Numbered from the stretch's first letter, positions 22,479 through 33,683 are shown. The stretch: 64,000 nt of DNA from Prorocentrum cordatum (GCA_963575745.1 CAUYUJ010022059.1:803743-867742), one strand, 5' to 3'. Notes: generated from the sequence alone by a model not told the origin. Made by a program: numbers and translations.

Positions 22479-23400
22479 ACTCATACCGATTCTATGTCAA
22501 GGCGGTGCTGTCCCCCTTCCCCCCCCCCCGTTCTCACAATTATTCGTATCAATGCTGGTCCCAGCCGCTCCTCTCGCCGCCTCCCGACGTCGTCGTCCTA
22601 CAGCCTCCTCGCAAGTCATACCTCTCGCAGCACCCACGCTCGGCGTCGGACGCCACGCGGCCGCGGGCCCTGCTCCCTGCCCGCCGCGACTCGGACGGTC
22701 AAGGTCGCGATGCGGCCCCTCGGCCACCCTCCTGCACGACCTCCGACGCCAGTCACTCTGCCCCGCTTCGTGGCCCGTCCCCCCTGCCCATCCCACGGCA
22801 ACACCAATGACGTTTCGGCGAAGCTCCCCGAGGTGGAGCGTGGAGACAGGGGAGGCGGGCTGGATATGACGGGGGTTCGCGAGTGAAACTGAACGTTTAC
22901 TTGGGTTTACTTCAAGACTAACGCCTTAACGGGCATTGCATTCAGCATCAGAAGCTCCTAAGGTCCTCGGGGTATCCAATGGGGGCGCTCACTTGGCCAC
23001 ACCGATTGCCAGATGGACCCCCACCCCAGACGCCCCAACGAGCCCAGCGACGGAACTAACGTCCTTCAGTACGGACCCAGTTGAGTTTCGCACAGCACAG
23101 CCCGCCCCGAACGCGTTTCGAGAGGCCTCCAGGGGGACACGTCCAGGAAGTTTCAGCCCACCAAGGGGGCCCACGTCGCGCCCGCGAGGGCATTCGGTTC
23201 ATCGTGCACGTCTGCCCCGCATGTGCGTTGTATTTCGCGCGGGCGTGACATTCGCCGCCATCGCCCTCGCCGCGAGGCGCGACGATGGGGGAGACGCCTA
23301 GAAACGGTGCGGGGGGAGGCGAATGGCGAGACGGTGGGGGGAGACCCATGTAGGCGGAGGAAGGGGTCTGGGGGCGACGGGTGATTGAGCGGAATGGCAC
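22479..23400. other. GC-rich stretch in G2 gap, no assigned gene
   Basis: No repeat element is recognised. Minus-strand frames at about 22500-22800 and 22989-23174 have mildly coding-like composition and could be exons of G2, but no convincing acceptor/donor pair was found. Confidence 0.3.
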
Positions 23401-23862
23401 TCAATCTACTTGACTGTCTGACTGAGGCATCGTCCCTCCCCCAGGCCGCGCAGCCTTCAGCGCCACCTCGTCTGCGGACGGGTTCGCGGAGGCCTCGTAG
23501 CCTGTGCCCGCGACGTCGTCCATCTCTTGGAAGATCGGCATGTAGGGGTTATACATCATGAAGTTAATATGCCAGAACCTCGGCTCCAAGCCCCAGAACT
23601 TCGCGAGCTCCGAGCCGTCGTACCCGTCGGTGTCACGCGGCGTGACCGTAACCTTCATGATGATCCGACCGTGCTTCAGCCAGCCGCGCTTCTCGACCTC
23701 GTTCGTTGGGAACTCTGTCTTCAGCACCTTCAGAACGGAGTTCCGAAACATGTACATGCGTTTGCCGATGGCATCGCACAAGCATACGCCTGCGACCCAG
23801 CATGCACTAACAGGGAACTCCTCGGTCTCCTCGCCAGCGCCGTCCTTAATACTACCAGCCCT
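23401..23862 (-). CDS. Gene G2, second exon
   Basis: The frame is open from 23862 to a TGA at 23401, about 153 codons. No ATG is at the start, so it is an internal or last exon. The peptide is well-formed: an acidic Glu-rich start, a Cys/Val patch, a helical K/R/F region, then strands and aromatic residues (FWHINFMMYNPY) typical of a folded domain, and a Ser/Ala-rich end. The frame is phase 0 with the previous exon if the intron runs from the GA donor at 24755 to the CCCAG acceptor at 23863. If TAG at 23852 is the acceptor, the codon CCT ATT AAG is rebuilt across the element. Either way the frame stays open. A GT after GAC GAG could extend splicing to the next exon. Family unknown. Confidence 0.6.
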   Translation of the reverse strand, partial: RAGSIKDGAGEETEEFPVSACWVAGVCLCDAIGKRMYMFRNSVLKVLKTEFPTNEVEKRGWLKHGRIIMKVTVTPRDTDGYDGSELAKFWGLEPRFWHINFMMYNPYMPIFQEMDDVAGTGYEASANPSADEVALKAARPGGGTMPQSDSQVD

Positions 23863-24764
23863 CTGGGCGTAGGAGGTCTAGGGAAGCGCGCCTTCTCCCG
23901 TCCAAGAAGAACCCCTAATCCTACCCTCTCCCCTGGGCATCCTTCAGAGATCCTGCAGCACCCCTGCAGAGCCCCCTGGGAAGACCCTGCAACGGACCAT
24001 GCAACATATTGCACGGCCCTGCAAACCGACCCTGCAACACCCTGCTGTACCCATGCAACGTTGCAACGCCCACCCCGCAAAGACCTTGCAAGCGCCCTGC
24101 ACAGACTCTGCAAATATCCTGCAACCACCCTGCCGTGTTATGCAAACCCGTGGCGCGCCTTTCAATGGAATGCGTTGTTCGCCTTCCGCCTCGCGGGGCC
24201 GTCTTGGAGCCCCCTGTGCGACTCTCGGGACCCTATGGCCCTATGGAGCCCTTCTTAGAGCCATCTTGGGCCCCCCTGGGGGCCCTCTTGGGGCCATCAA
24301 GGGGGGGAGGGGGGGGGGGGACGGGCTCCCCAAAAGCCTCCACTGGAACATACGAGTGGCGCAACCAACCAACCCATGTGGTATGTTCGGCCCCTCCGCC
24401 TCTGATACCCCCTCTAGCTCCCCATCCTGAGCCCTTCTTGAAGATCTCGTGGGCCCCTGCTGGAGCCCCCCACGGGGCTGTATTGAGCCCATCTCGGTGC
24501 CTTCTCGCGGCCCTCCTGGGTGGGCCCAGAGGGCACCTCAGAAACTCCAAACTGCACCTACGACTGGCACAACCCACCACACACGTTTCTGTGGTGGCTT
24601 TCCGCCCTTGAGCCCCCTCTGAAACATTTCTTGTGATCATCTTGGGGCTCTCAAGGCACCGTGCTGAAGCCTCTGTGACCATCTGGAGCCCATCTCGGCC
24701 CCCCTTGGGACCCTCGTTCTCCTCTGGAGGGGCTGGTGGGGAGACGCGAAGCGTCCAGAATAGG
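23852..24764 (+). repeat. CCACCAGCC element, copy C, coincident with an intron
   Basis: Head at 23852-23882 (CTACCAGCCCTCTGGGCGTA), TGCAA zone 23950-24160, three units with a perfect stem 24574-24581/24590-24597, and a tail ending GACGCGAAGCGTCCAGAATA at 24762. Both edges fall within a few bases of where the G2 reading frame leaves and resumes. TATT flanks it on both sides. Confidence 0.8.
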
Positions 24765-27700
24765 ACATGCCGCCACCGACTTCGCCAAGCTATCCCACTG
24801 AGCAACACAGGACCTCATCAAGTTAGACTTCCTCGCATTGGACGCCTTGGCGGCCCACCGCCGCATGTGAACTGCAGCCTCCGCGACCTTGCTGTCGTTC
24901 ACGCAGAGCACCGTGCATCCGACGTCGCCTGGTATGGATGTCATCGTACGCGTCGTCCACTGTGCCTCCTCGGCGCAGGGCCGCACCATCTCTTGAGCTG
25001 CAGGCGTGGTCTCACGATCAAATTGTTCCAGGGCGTCGTCATCAGCTCGGGATCTGATTCGGCGCCTGAAATTCAGCGAACGTTGCAAAGCTCTGGCCTC
25101 GCTCATGACCGTGTGGGCTGTGTCGCCTGCCCCAGCGGCGATCTGCAGCACGCTGTCGACCGAGTCCTGCTGCTCAGCATCCAACAAGCTCATAACGCGT
25201 GATGCGACAACTCTGTCTCGGTTCGCCCGTTCCATGTCTCCACGTCTGGGTCCGAACGAAGTCCCGAGTGCTTCGCCAGCTTTCCGCCTCGTGGTGGCTG
25301 CCTGGCCGTCCTCGGTATACTTCTGGCGGTCCTCATCTGAGAGGCCCCTGTACTGCTCGGCAATGCGCTTCAAATCGTTCGATCCCATGGCCCTCACATA
25401 TGCACGCCATGCGCCTCCAGCTCGACCATGCCACTCGGCTGGCTGGAACCGCGCGTCGGGGCGAACGTCCGCCCCGACCGACCCAGACGAGCCCTCCCCG
25501 TACTTGAACCTGACGCTCTCGCCCATGAAGAGCGCTGACAAGTCGCCCAAGCTGATCTTCGGCGCCTGCACTCGCTCGTGGACTCGTCTGCGCAAGTGGG
25601 CACTGCCGACTTCGAGGCGGCCGTTGCCGAAGTATAAGACATGCGCCAACAACAGCAGGCGGCACCTGGCCTCCTCGCTGGCGAACGTGCCGCTCTCCTT
25701 CACGAACCTAGCAGACCACGGACATCTGAGGCACGGCTTGTCATTGTCGCACATCTCCCCCATCTCCTGCGACTCGAGGCTGAGGAAGGCACGGAACGGA
25801 TATTTCGTGTGAGGCTTCTCCCTGTAGTAATACGTGGAACCGCCCGCGGAGCTGATCGTAAAGAAAGCAATGGCTCTGGTGCGGTTCGTGACATCGCCCC
25901 TCGGAATCAGGTCCCAGATGCGGGTGTCGTAGAGCAATTGTCGGAGCCTCATGTTCAGCTCAGATTCCAAAGACCCCCGTGCAGCTACAAGGATACGGTA
26001 GTCGCGGTGCAACCCGTCCCTGCCGCCGCCGTGACGGATGGATCGGGCAGCAGCTGCCCGCTGTTGGTGCTCCCACTTCTTGGACGATATGCGAAACTGC
26101 ATCTTCATGTCAAATTGCAAAGGCGCGACGCACATCCTCCACACCAACATCTTTGTCAGGGGCTCTGGGCGCGTCGTGCTGAGCCACTCGCACGCTTTCC
26201 TGGTACTCTTTGTGTGCTCCTGCTCGTGGCTGGTCGCATCTCGCTGACGGGGGGGCTCGTGCTCATCGCGTAGTTGTTGGAATTGTCGATGTAGATCAGT
26301 GCCGAGGGCCATGGCCATGTCACGCTGATCTGCGGCGTGCTGGTCAGGAGTGCGATGCTCGGGGGCACAGTGGCGCCTCCGACGCCGCCGCACCCACAGG
26401 AAGTATGATGGCCGCAGTAGCCCCCAGCATGCCTCCACAAGAGCAGGATCGCAGACGCCCTCCTCGGCGCCAGTCCACCGCTGCATGCTGTACAACCGAA
26501 ATCTCCGATATGTCAAGCAATTCGTGACGACTCGGGCTATGTACTCTGTCATGTCACGGACCGAGGGCGCGTCATCGAGGTCAAAGGAGTCGTCAACAAT
26601 GATTCGTATTTCGTGTCTGTCTCGGAAATCACACTGCGGAACCATCTGTAGAAACACGCGCCTCATCACAGCGCCGCCGTCAGGAGAGACGAGAGTGCGG
26701 CATGTGACGAGCTTGTACAGAAGAGATTCGTTGTCCAAGCTCCCGTGGACAAGTCTGATCCGATGTCTCAGCACGTCAGCCACGCAAGTCTGGAAATCCT
26801 CCCACGCACCCCTCATGTCGAAACTCTTCGCCAAGTGCAGCATTCCGTTCAGCGCGTCGCCCAAATAATAGCTACAATACTCATGGGTTGATGCATTCTG
26901 ATGTTTTTCGCAATCCATGCTGAGGTACCCCCAACCACGAGGACGACGACGAACGAGTTCGAGTTCAGCACACTTGTTCGACGGATGTCTGTCTTTCGAT
27001 GATGCCCTCGTCTTGGACAGGAACGCCGACTCAAACAATGTCATACCAGATGACTGCTCCAGCGCCTGCAAAATGTTCTCGGCATGGCAGCTCCTCAATG
27101 ATTGGCACTCGTGCAGCGTCCGCCCGATCACAATACAATATCTATCAGGTCCATCCGATCCGTCACGGGGCGGCACAGCAATCAGACAACCGTATTCGGA
27201 TTGTGTCTGGAACAGTTTTGTGACGACCTGGCCGGTGGCTCTTCCTGGCGACCATGTGGTAATTGATCTGCACTGTGTCTGGGTCGCAGCATTTCCAGTC
27301 AATCTCAAAGGCAATGGCGTCTCGTCGAAACCACAATGATCAACTGTGTCAACACAACGAATATTCGCGCCACGGCGCTTTGCCAACAACAGACTCTCGT
27401 ACAACGATCTCCGAATACTTCTGGACACATGCCACGCCAGCGTCGCCAATTCAACTCTAGCCCGTCTTTGAGTGGTGGGGGGGACGTCTTTGATGGTGTC
27501 TGCCGCCGCCGCCGTGCCTGGACGCCTGGATGCGGGGCCCTCCAACCACTCACGCTCAGCCTCGTCAACAGGGCCAACACCTTCGAATAAGGGCACAATC
27601 TGACTCAACTGAGACACCGCTGAGCACACGTATGGCACGACAGCGCGAGACACACCTGATATTGGGCTCTCGTCGATCAGCTCACAGTCTGCCTTGGGCA

Positions 27701-27863
27701 CTATGATCGTCAGCTCGGGCGGTTGTCTGCTCTCCTCTGCTGAATCTCGCGCGCGCCTGCGCGCCGCAGCGGCCGCTGCCTGCACCTCTGCGATGGGGCG
27801 AGCGTTCGGGCCCTTGCCCTTGCCCCTGCCGCCGCCCTTGACGGCAGCAGGGGCCACATGCAT
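24756..27863 (-). CDS. Gene G2, first exon: large protein, possibly transposase-derived
   Basis: About 1,036 codons open from ATG at 27863. This ATG directly follows an SL-like sequence (27862-27883); the open frame upstream of it is Pro-rich and probably non-coding. Notable motifs: CGFDETPLPLRL near residues 177-188; MDCEKHQNASTHEY near 313-327, with C/H spacing; a KPCLRCPW motif near 705; and an HMG-box-like stretch near 812-850 (WRAYVRAMG, then LSDEDRQKYTEDG). The acidic DETP and D-C-H motifs recall DDE-type transposase cores in dinoflagellate proteins, but I cannot prove a catalytic triad. It is intronless over 3.1 kb, as expected if it passed through mRNA. The C-terminal part is Ala/Arg-rich helical. 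It could be a domesticated transposase or a chromatin protein. Confidence 0.72.
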
Positions 27864-27883
27864 TGCGCCAAAATGGCTTCGGC
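27862..27883 (-). other. Possible relict dinoflagellate spliced leader before G2
   Basis: The minus strand reads CCGAAGCCATTTTGGCGCAA. This matches the known 22-nt dinoflagellate SL at 19 of 22 positions, and the start codon follows at once. A pyrimidine tract ending in CCAG lies just upstream. Confidence 0.5.
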
Positions 27884-27924
27884 GAGCTGGAGAGGGGGGG
27901 GGAGCGGCGATGGGGTAGGGGTAC

Positions 27925-28980
27925 AATTTTGGAAGGGGCCCTCTTGGGGCGCTCCTGGGTGGCTCTTGGGCGCTCCTGGGGCTGTCCTACAGCCAACTTA
28001 GGCCACTCGTGGGACTCCGTTGGGCAACATTGGAACCATCTTGAAACTTCGGAGGCCCATCGGGAACGAGACAAACACTACCCTAACCATCATTAGTTTC
28101 CCGAGCGTTTAAGTGAAAGCCATGTGTACCCAACATCGCGGCTGCGGGGGGGTCCGTGGCCAGTCGGGGCCGCATCGGCATCCTACTGCGGTTTGCATGA
28201 CGCATTTGGGGAGGCACATGGGGGCAGCTTTTGGCTATCACAAGCTAGATTGGAATCGGTCTTGGGCGATCTAGAGTTTTGGCGGAGCCGTCCGCAACCA
28301 TCTGGGGCGCTCTAACCCCCTCGCGGGGCGCTTCGTCCAAACCCATGGGGTATGGGGTACGGGGCAGTGATAAACCCATCGCCGAAGGGGAACCTTAGAG
28401 TGGAACCAGCAACGCTGCCAACTGTATCTGCCCAATGGGCTGGTAGGGCCCCACGGCGACCTTCGGGGCTGGAGAAGTGCAAGGTTGCTCGGGGACCCGC
28501 CCTTCCTAGCCATATGCCCTCGGACATGGCCTCAGGAGGCCCCTCCCCCAAGCTCCCCTCCTCCCCCCCCGATGACCCCAAGACGCCCCGCAGTGGACTT
28601 CAAATGCGCCGACATTGCCTCAGGAGGCTTCCAAGCTGGCTCAAGAAGGCCCCATGAACAAAAGGCCCGCTAAGGCGGGGGACTCCTGTCGTCGTTTTGA
28701 TCGTTGGCATCGTCGTGGCCGTCGTCGTCGCTGATCGTGCTCCCACTCCCACCTCTTCATCCTGGTCCACGTCCTCCTCAAGTACCCCCTCCCCCTCATC
28801 ATCATCCTCATCGTCCTAGCCCCCCTTCTTGCCCCGCCCTCATCCCGTTCGAAAGAACCGCGACGGCATGTATGCCCCCGTTGCATATGAATTCAACGGC
28901 GCGTTGCTCTACGTCCCTGATCGAAGCATGTCGACTGGGCATCGTTTCTGGCTGTGCTGGCGGGGATGCACGAGGTGCCA
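27925..28980 (+). repeat. CCACCAGCC element, partial copies K
   Basis: Filler (CTTGGGGCGCTCCTGGG) starts right behind the G2 5' end. A weak reverse head is at about 28428-28450 (CAATGGGCTGGTAGGG), and a weak forward tail at 28925-28978 (GACTGGGCATCG, GGCGGGGATGCACGAGGTG). No gene is seen in this stretch. Confidence 0.4.
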
Positions 28981-29559
28981 AGACTTGCACTGCTCACGCA
29001 ATGGCGCAGGGAACAACGACGGAGAGGGGGGGGCATGACGCGGCGGCACCAGGGCGAGAACCACGGAATAACATAACATTGGAAGCGAGGGGGCGCGAGG
29101 AAGAGTGATGCGATTAAGGAATGGAGAGGAGGGGGGACAGCGGAAGGCATGGGCGGAAACAGTTGGACATGTGGGGAGGGGCATTCGCGAGTATTGGGCA
29201 TGAGAAGGTGGGGAGGATCGTAGGATGATGGAAGAGGAGGCAACGAGCGCGGCAGGAGGAACGTTGGATGAGCTGTCAAAGAAGGGACACGAGGGCGAAA
29301 CGAACGGGCGGGGTGGGAACGGAGAGGGGGCGGGAGGGAAACAAAGAGAGAGGGGTCGGCGGATAGCTGAGAACCAAAAAAACATGAGGGCGGAAAACAG
29401 GGATCGATGGAAACGATCAAGGAGAGGGACCTGTGGAAAAGGTTGTTGGGGAGGTGAAGTAGGTAGCGAGAAGTGGTATTGATTACAAGAGGGAGGAACT
29501 GGCGAGAAGGAGTGAAAAATTGAGCTAGAGGACGAGGATGAGGGATAGGAGGAAGGAAC
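28981..29559. other. Purine-rich non-coding stretch
   Basis: The plus strand is strongly purine-rich (GGAGAGG-type) for about 500 nt and encodes only low-complexity ORFs. Nothing else is recognised. Confidence 0.5.
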
Positions 29560-30150
29560 CTTGTTTTTGTTTCTTTTGCTCGCCCGTCTCCCGTCCTGCA
29601 CTGTCGTTCTCAATCTTTCCTTATCTTCCCATATCGTACCCGTCCTCCTCTCCCTGCTCTTCTTCGGTCTCCCTCCCTTCTCCTACTCCGCCTCCTCCTC
29701 TTCCGCTTCCTCCTGCATCAACCATCCGTACTCTTTGCTCCGCCCTCCCCATCCGACGCCCTCCTCCTCCTTCAACCTGTCCTCCGCCCCCCTATCGCCC
29801 CTCCGCTTCCCTGCGCGACCCCTGCTCTTCTTACCACCCCTATGCTCTATGGGTGCGGGCCTGGTTCAGAACACGCCCATGGCAACGAACATTGGCAGAT
29901 CGAAACGTCATGCACGGTTTATGTTTACGAACGTCGCAACCATATTCCAAGGGCGATGTGAAATCTGCGCCCAAGGCTGGCATACATACACGCAGCCCGT
30001 GGGGGAGGGATTTTCAACTGTTCGCAAAGGGTTTTTCGAGGGTTTTGCACTGATGTGCCGCGGGAAGCGTTTGAGGGTTTTTGGAGGGTTTATGTCATCA
30101 TTGGCGTAAACTAGACTCTCGCGAGCATGGTTCACATAAAGGTACGCCGC
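29560..30150 (-). repeat. Shared 3'-terminal block, copy 2 (inverted)
   Basis: On the minus strand: a TTTATGTGAACCATGCTCG patch and AGAGTCTAGTTT (30145-30100), CCCTCCAAAAACCCTC strings (30090-30030), GAAAATCCCTCCCCCA (about 30000), then a purine-rich run to 29560. This is the same order as 2070-2560. A minus ORF at 29908-30399 may be the matching coding remnant. Confidence 0.5.
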
Positions 30151-30259
30151 GATCCTGGCCCCGGCAAGCGGCCTTAGTCCCATCAGACACGAAATTGGCA
30201 CGCTGACGAGTTTCCTACTCAGCCTCAGTGCCGATGCCCTCGCCACCACGTCCATCACT

Positions 30260-31346
30260 TCCTTGGCCGAATCGCACGTGCAGACCATGAGTGAGGACAG
30301 GCCTGGCACCCCTACGGCGGTCGACACAGACAAGTCCCTGGGTACGAGAGACGACGACTCGCGTCTGGGCCTCCCGGACCCGCCCGACCACGCTGTCAAG
30401 GACGAGAGCGGTGAAGACGTGATCCCCCCTACGGAGAAGGTGGAGTCACCCGGCTACGGAGAAAGCGAGCCCCCTCCTCTTGTCTCTTGCTCGGATTCGG
30501 CCACGGAGGTCGACGACAACGGCCCAGGCGACAAGGCGCCTCAGCGGAGCCCAACGGCAGACAGCTCTGAACCCAGCTCCGAACGTGTCCCGACCGCTGC
30601 CGGGGATGGCCCGGCTAACACTGGTTAACACCAGTGCAGCCAGGGGATCTGAGGGCGATAGGAGCGCCCGCGACAGGGGCGACGTGCGGACCCATCGGCC
30701 CCCACTGCGTAACCCACAGTTCCCTGGACATAGACCTACCTACCCTCGCCATACAGATTCGAGGGAGCGCGATACGCTCAACCTGTTGACCGACTCACAT
30801 GGGGGCCCCATGTACAAGGTCTGGCTGGGCACTGTGGACTTGGAGCGTCGCGACGAGCCACCCGCCAAACGCCTCGCCAAGTACCAGTCGGAGTTGGGTG
30901 CAGTTTTCTGCGCGCTGTGGACCGCTTACACGCAGCACATTTGGCTCCCTGGATCCAGGGAGCCCAAATCAGACCCGAGACTGCACACGGAAGCGACCAT
31001 CAACAAGTTTCTCGATGACTGGAAGGGCTGCGGGTACAACGCCTACCTGATGGACACGAGGTACGGCTATCGCATTGACTGGGACAACTGCGGGCCGACT
31101 ACCTGCGACACACCCGACCCGACGGCAGGGGCAAGGGCAACCTCCAGCAGAGCAGTTGGCGAGACCGTGCGACGAGCTCCTGGCCCTGGGACACCTGGGG
31201 TAATTGGCAGAGCGACTGGAGTGAAGGCTGGCGCGACGATCGCTGGCAGACGGGTGGCAAGCGTGGTGGAGGCAGACCCGACGAGCGATACGAAAAGAGA
31301 CACCGATGGAGAGACTGAGCTCACTCCCCATACATCCAGCGTCTAG
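30260..31346 (+). pseudogene. Broken or spliced plus-strand coding region, unknown protein
   Basis: Two overlapping frames carry coding-like sequence. 30290-30628 gives an acidic Ser/Pro/Asp-rich segment. From about 30630 the next frame gives a folded-looking domain (YKVWLGTVDLERRD, then KYQSELGAVFCALWTAYTQH, then FLDDWKGCGYNAYLMDTRYG) ending near 31110. After that a third frame looks better (Trp/Arg/Gly-rich, ending at a TGA near 31318). The frame changes could be indels or unrecognised introns. CCTGGG recurs here as in 9-2240. Family unknown; gag-like or host protein are both possible. Confidence 0.4.
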
Positions 31347-31379
31347 ACAACCCGAACGATAACCTCACTACACACTACG

Positions 31380-31960
31380 TGCGGCCTTCAGCTGCCTTAC
31401 CTTCTCTTTCAACCGTGTGGCAGCCCCGCTGCCCCCCCTCCCTGGTCCGCACACTTCCTACCTTCGGACCCAAGTGCGCCGACCAGCAAAACCATCTGCC
31501 TCGCTGCGTGGGGGAGCGCAGCTCGCAGACCCTAGCTGGCCCCTGGCCCCGCTGTAGTGGTTCTCACCAGTGGCCCGAACGGTCCTGTGCTCGGCTAAGC
31601 TGCTTTGGGACCTACCGGGGCCCACTCCTGAAACTTGCGTGCACCCTGGGATTCTCTACCAGACAGCGGCCTTCAGCCGCGCCTTGGCCTACAGACCCAG
31701 CTTGCGGCATTCTGCCGCCCCTCCTGATACGCCCACTTCCTACCTTTGGACCCAGGTATGTGTGCCAGCAATACCGTCCACACTGCAATCTCGTGTTGCG
31801 TGTGGCCATAGTGGCCCCTGGCCCCACTGTAGCTGTTTTTACCCTGCCAGGCGCGCAGCCTTGTGGCCGACCTGGCGGTTTTCGCCCCGTCCCCAGACCT
31901 GCGCTCAACTCCCTGGGATCTCCCAGTTACAAGGGCCTTCAGCCGTGCCTCCTGGGACCC
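31380..31960 (+). repeat. Tandem duplication of about 285 bp
   Basis: Units start near 31381, 31666 and, partially, 31931, at a CCTTCAGC string. Units 1 and 2 share a CACTTCCTACCTT..GGACCCA patch and a GTGGCCCCTGGCCCC-like patch at the same spacing. Long ORFs across it reflect this repeat. From 32300 to 32600 shorter ACTCCCTGGG words recur about every 50-60 nt. Confidence 0.6.
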
Positions 31961-32639
31961 TGTGACTGTGAGGGACTTGCTGTCTTGGGTATACGACGGC
32001 CCTGTCCCTCGAGCGCTTCCACACATGGGTGTGCGGGTCTCCTGGCGCTAGGTCACATAGTTGTACGGTGCACGTCCATTCCCGAGCGACCTCGCGTTCT
32101 CACAGAGTGGCTACCCGTGTACCCCTGCCGCGTCCAGACTAGATCGCTGGTCCTCTGAACGCAGGCGCATCGCTCAGCAGTGGTCGGGTCTTGCCTTTGC
32201 CTGTTCGGCCTTAGGCTTCCCCTTGCGTGGATGCGTTTTCTGATGCTGCGACGGCTCGCTGGCGCTGTCAGAGTACTCCTCCTGCTGGACGGCGTCACCA
32301 GTTTCAGTCTGCTCATGCACGTCAGACTCCCTGGACTGACTTTCCCGCACGGAGATCGTTCCCTACCTCGCGGTTGTCTCGACACGATCACGACCTGGAA
32401 CGCGCTGCGCGCCATTTTGGCCGCGCCTGGCTCGCCCAGGTGGCTGACCCCTCAGACTCCTTGGGTTGCAGCTTGCACGACCGCTCAGGTGACTGTCCTT
32501 GCAGACTCCCTGGGATTGCACGCCCGCCTGGCCTCTCAGACACCCTGGGTCGCCGCTGCCCCGCCGCCTGATCCGCGGCTCCCGCGCGCGCCCGGGAATT
32601 TAGTCGCGGCCGCAGCCCGACCGTGACTGCTCGCCGCCG

Positions 32640-33374
32640 GCGCTTCCGCCTGCGGCTGCAAAAAAAAACATATGTATATATATATAGAGAGATAAGAAAA
32701 ATCCCGACCAGCCCACCTGGGAGCCAGATGCTCAGTTTCATTCCTTAGGCCCCCATTGTCGTGGGCTTAGCCCGTAGGCCTGGCTGAAATTTTCCAGCCC
32801 GCGGCTCACTTTGGCCTTGGTCACAATCACGTGGGCCCGCATCGTCCGCCTTGGTTCCCTCTTTGATGTGCTGTGGCGGCTGGCCGTTGGCCCCCCCATG
32901 CACCGCGCTCGTGCCGCCTTTTAGAGGCCGGCTTGCATCGCAGCCTTCTTCCTTGGCACGCCTTGCTTTCTGGCCATGTCTCGTGGGTCGTGCGCCTGCG
33001 TGCCCGTGTGTTCGGCTGTTGTTAGGGCAGCCCGACTAATTTTCTGGCTGGGCGCCTCAGTCGCCCCAGTTTGCATGCTGCACGTGCGTGGGTTGGCGCC
33101 CTCTCGGCTGCCTTCCTTCTCTTGCCGCTTGGCCTTTCGGAATTTGTTTCGGGCAGGTTTGGCTGCGTGCCTTCCTGCCGGCTGTTGTGAGGACGGTCGG
33201 TCTAATATTCTGGCATGGTGCCGCTGTCGTCCTGCTCTGCATGTTGCGCGTGCGTGAGTTGGCGCCCTCTTGGCGGTTTCCTCCTTCCGTGGCCTGGCCC
33301 TCGCTAGTTATCTGGCACTGCGCCCCATTGCCTGTGATTGACACGCCCTCTGGACTTTTCCTCGCGGGCCGCCG
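32640..33374. other. Stretch with A run and AT microsatellite, no gene
   Basis: A 9-nt A run followed by TATATATATATAGAGAG at 32660-32692 may mark the 3' end of the unit at 30.2-32.6 kb. The rest, to 33374, has two related words (TTCTGGCTGGG and ATTCTGGCATGG, each followed by GTGCGT) about 170 nt apart but no gene. Confidence 0.4.
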
Positions 33375-33683
33375 AACAAAAAAGTACCCCCACCAGCCCA
33401 TCCAGAAATGACGCCCAGGCGAGTAGAGGTGATCATGGAAGCGGGGCAGCATACAGGAACAAGGGGCTGGGGAGGCCGTCGTACCCCAAGGGGGGGGGGG
33501 GATGGAGGAGGAGTCGGAGGCGGAAGAGGAGGAAGATGATGAGGGTGGGGAGGGAGGAATGAGGAGGAGGAGGAGGAGGAGGAATAGGCGGATTATGATG
33601 TTGATGTTGATATTGATGATGTTGATGATGACGATGATGGTGGTGGTCTTGACGATGGTGATGATGATGATGATGATGATGAC

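Noticed and set aside
22497-22796. Minus ORF in the G2 gap as an exon
   Set aside because: Arg/Gly bias of GC-rich DNA and no acceptor with a consistent phase.
32408-32425. GCCATTTTGGC core resembling the SL
   Set aside because: Only 11 nt match and the flanks form a near palindrome of GCGC words; no gene start follows.
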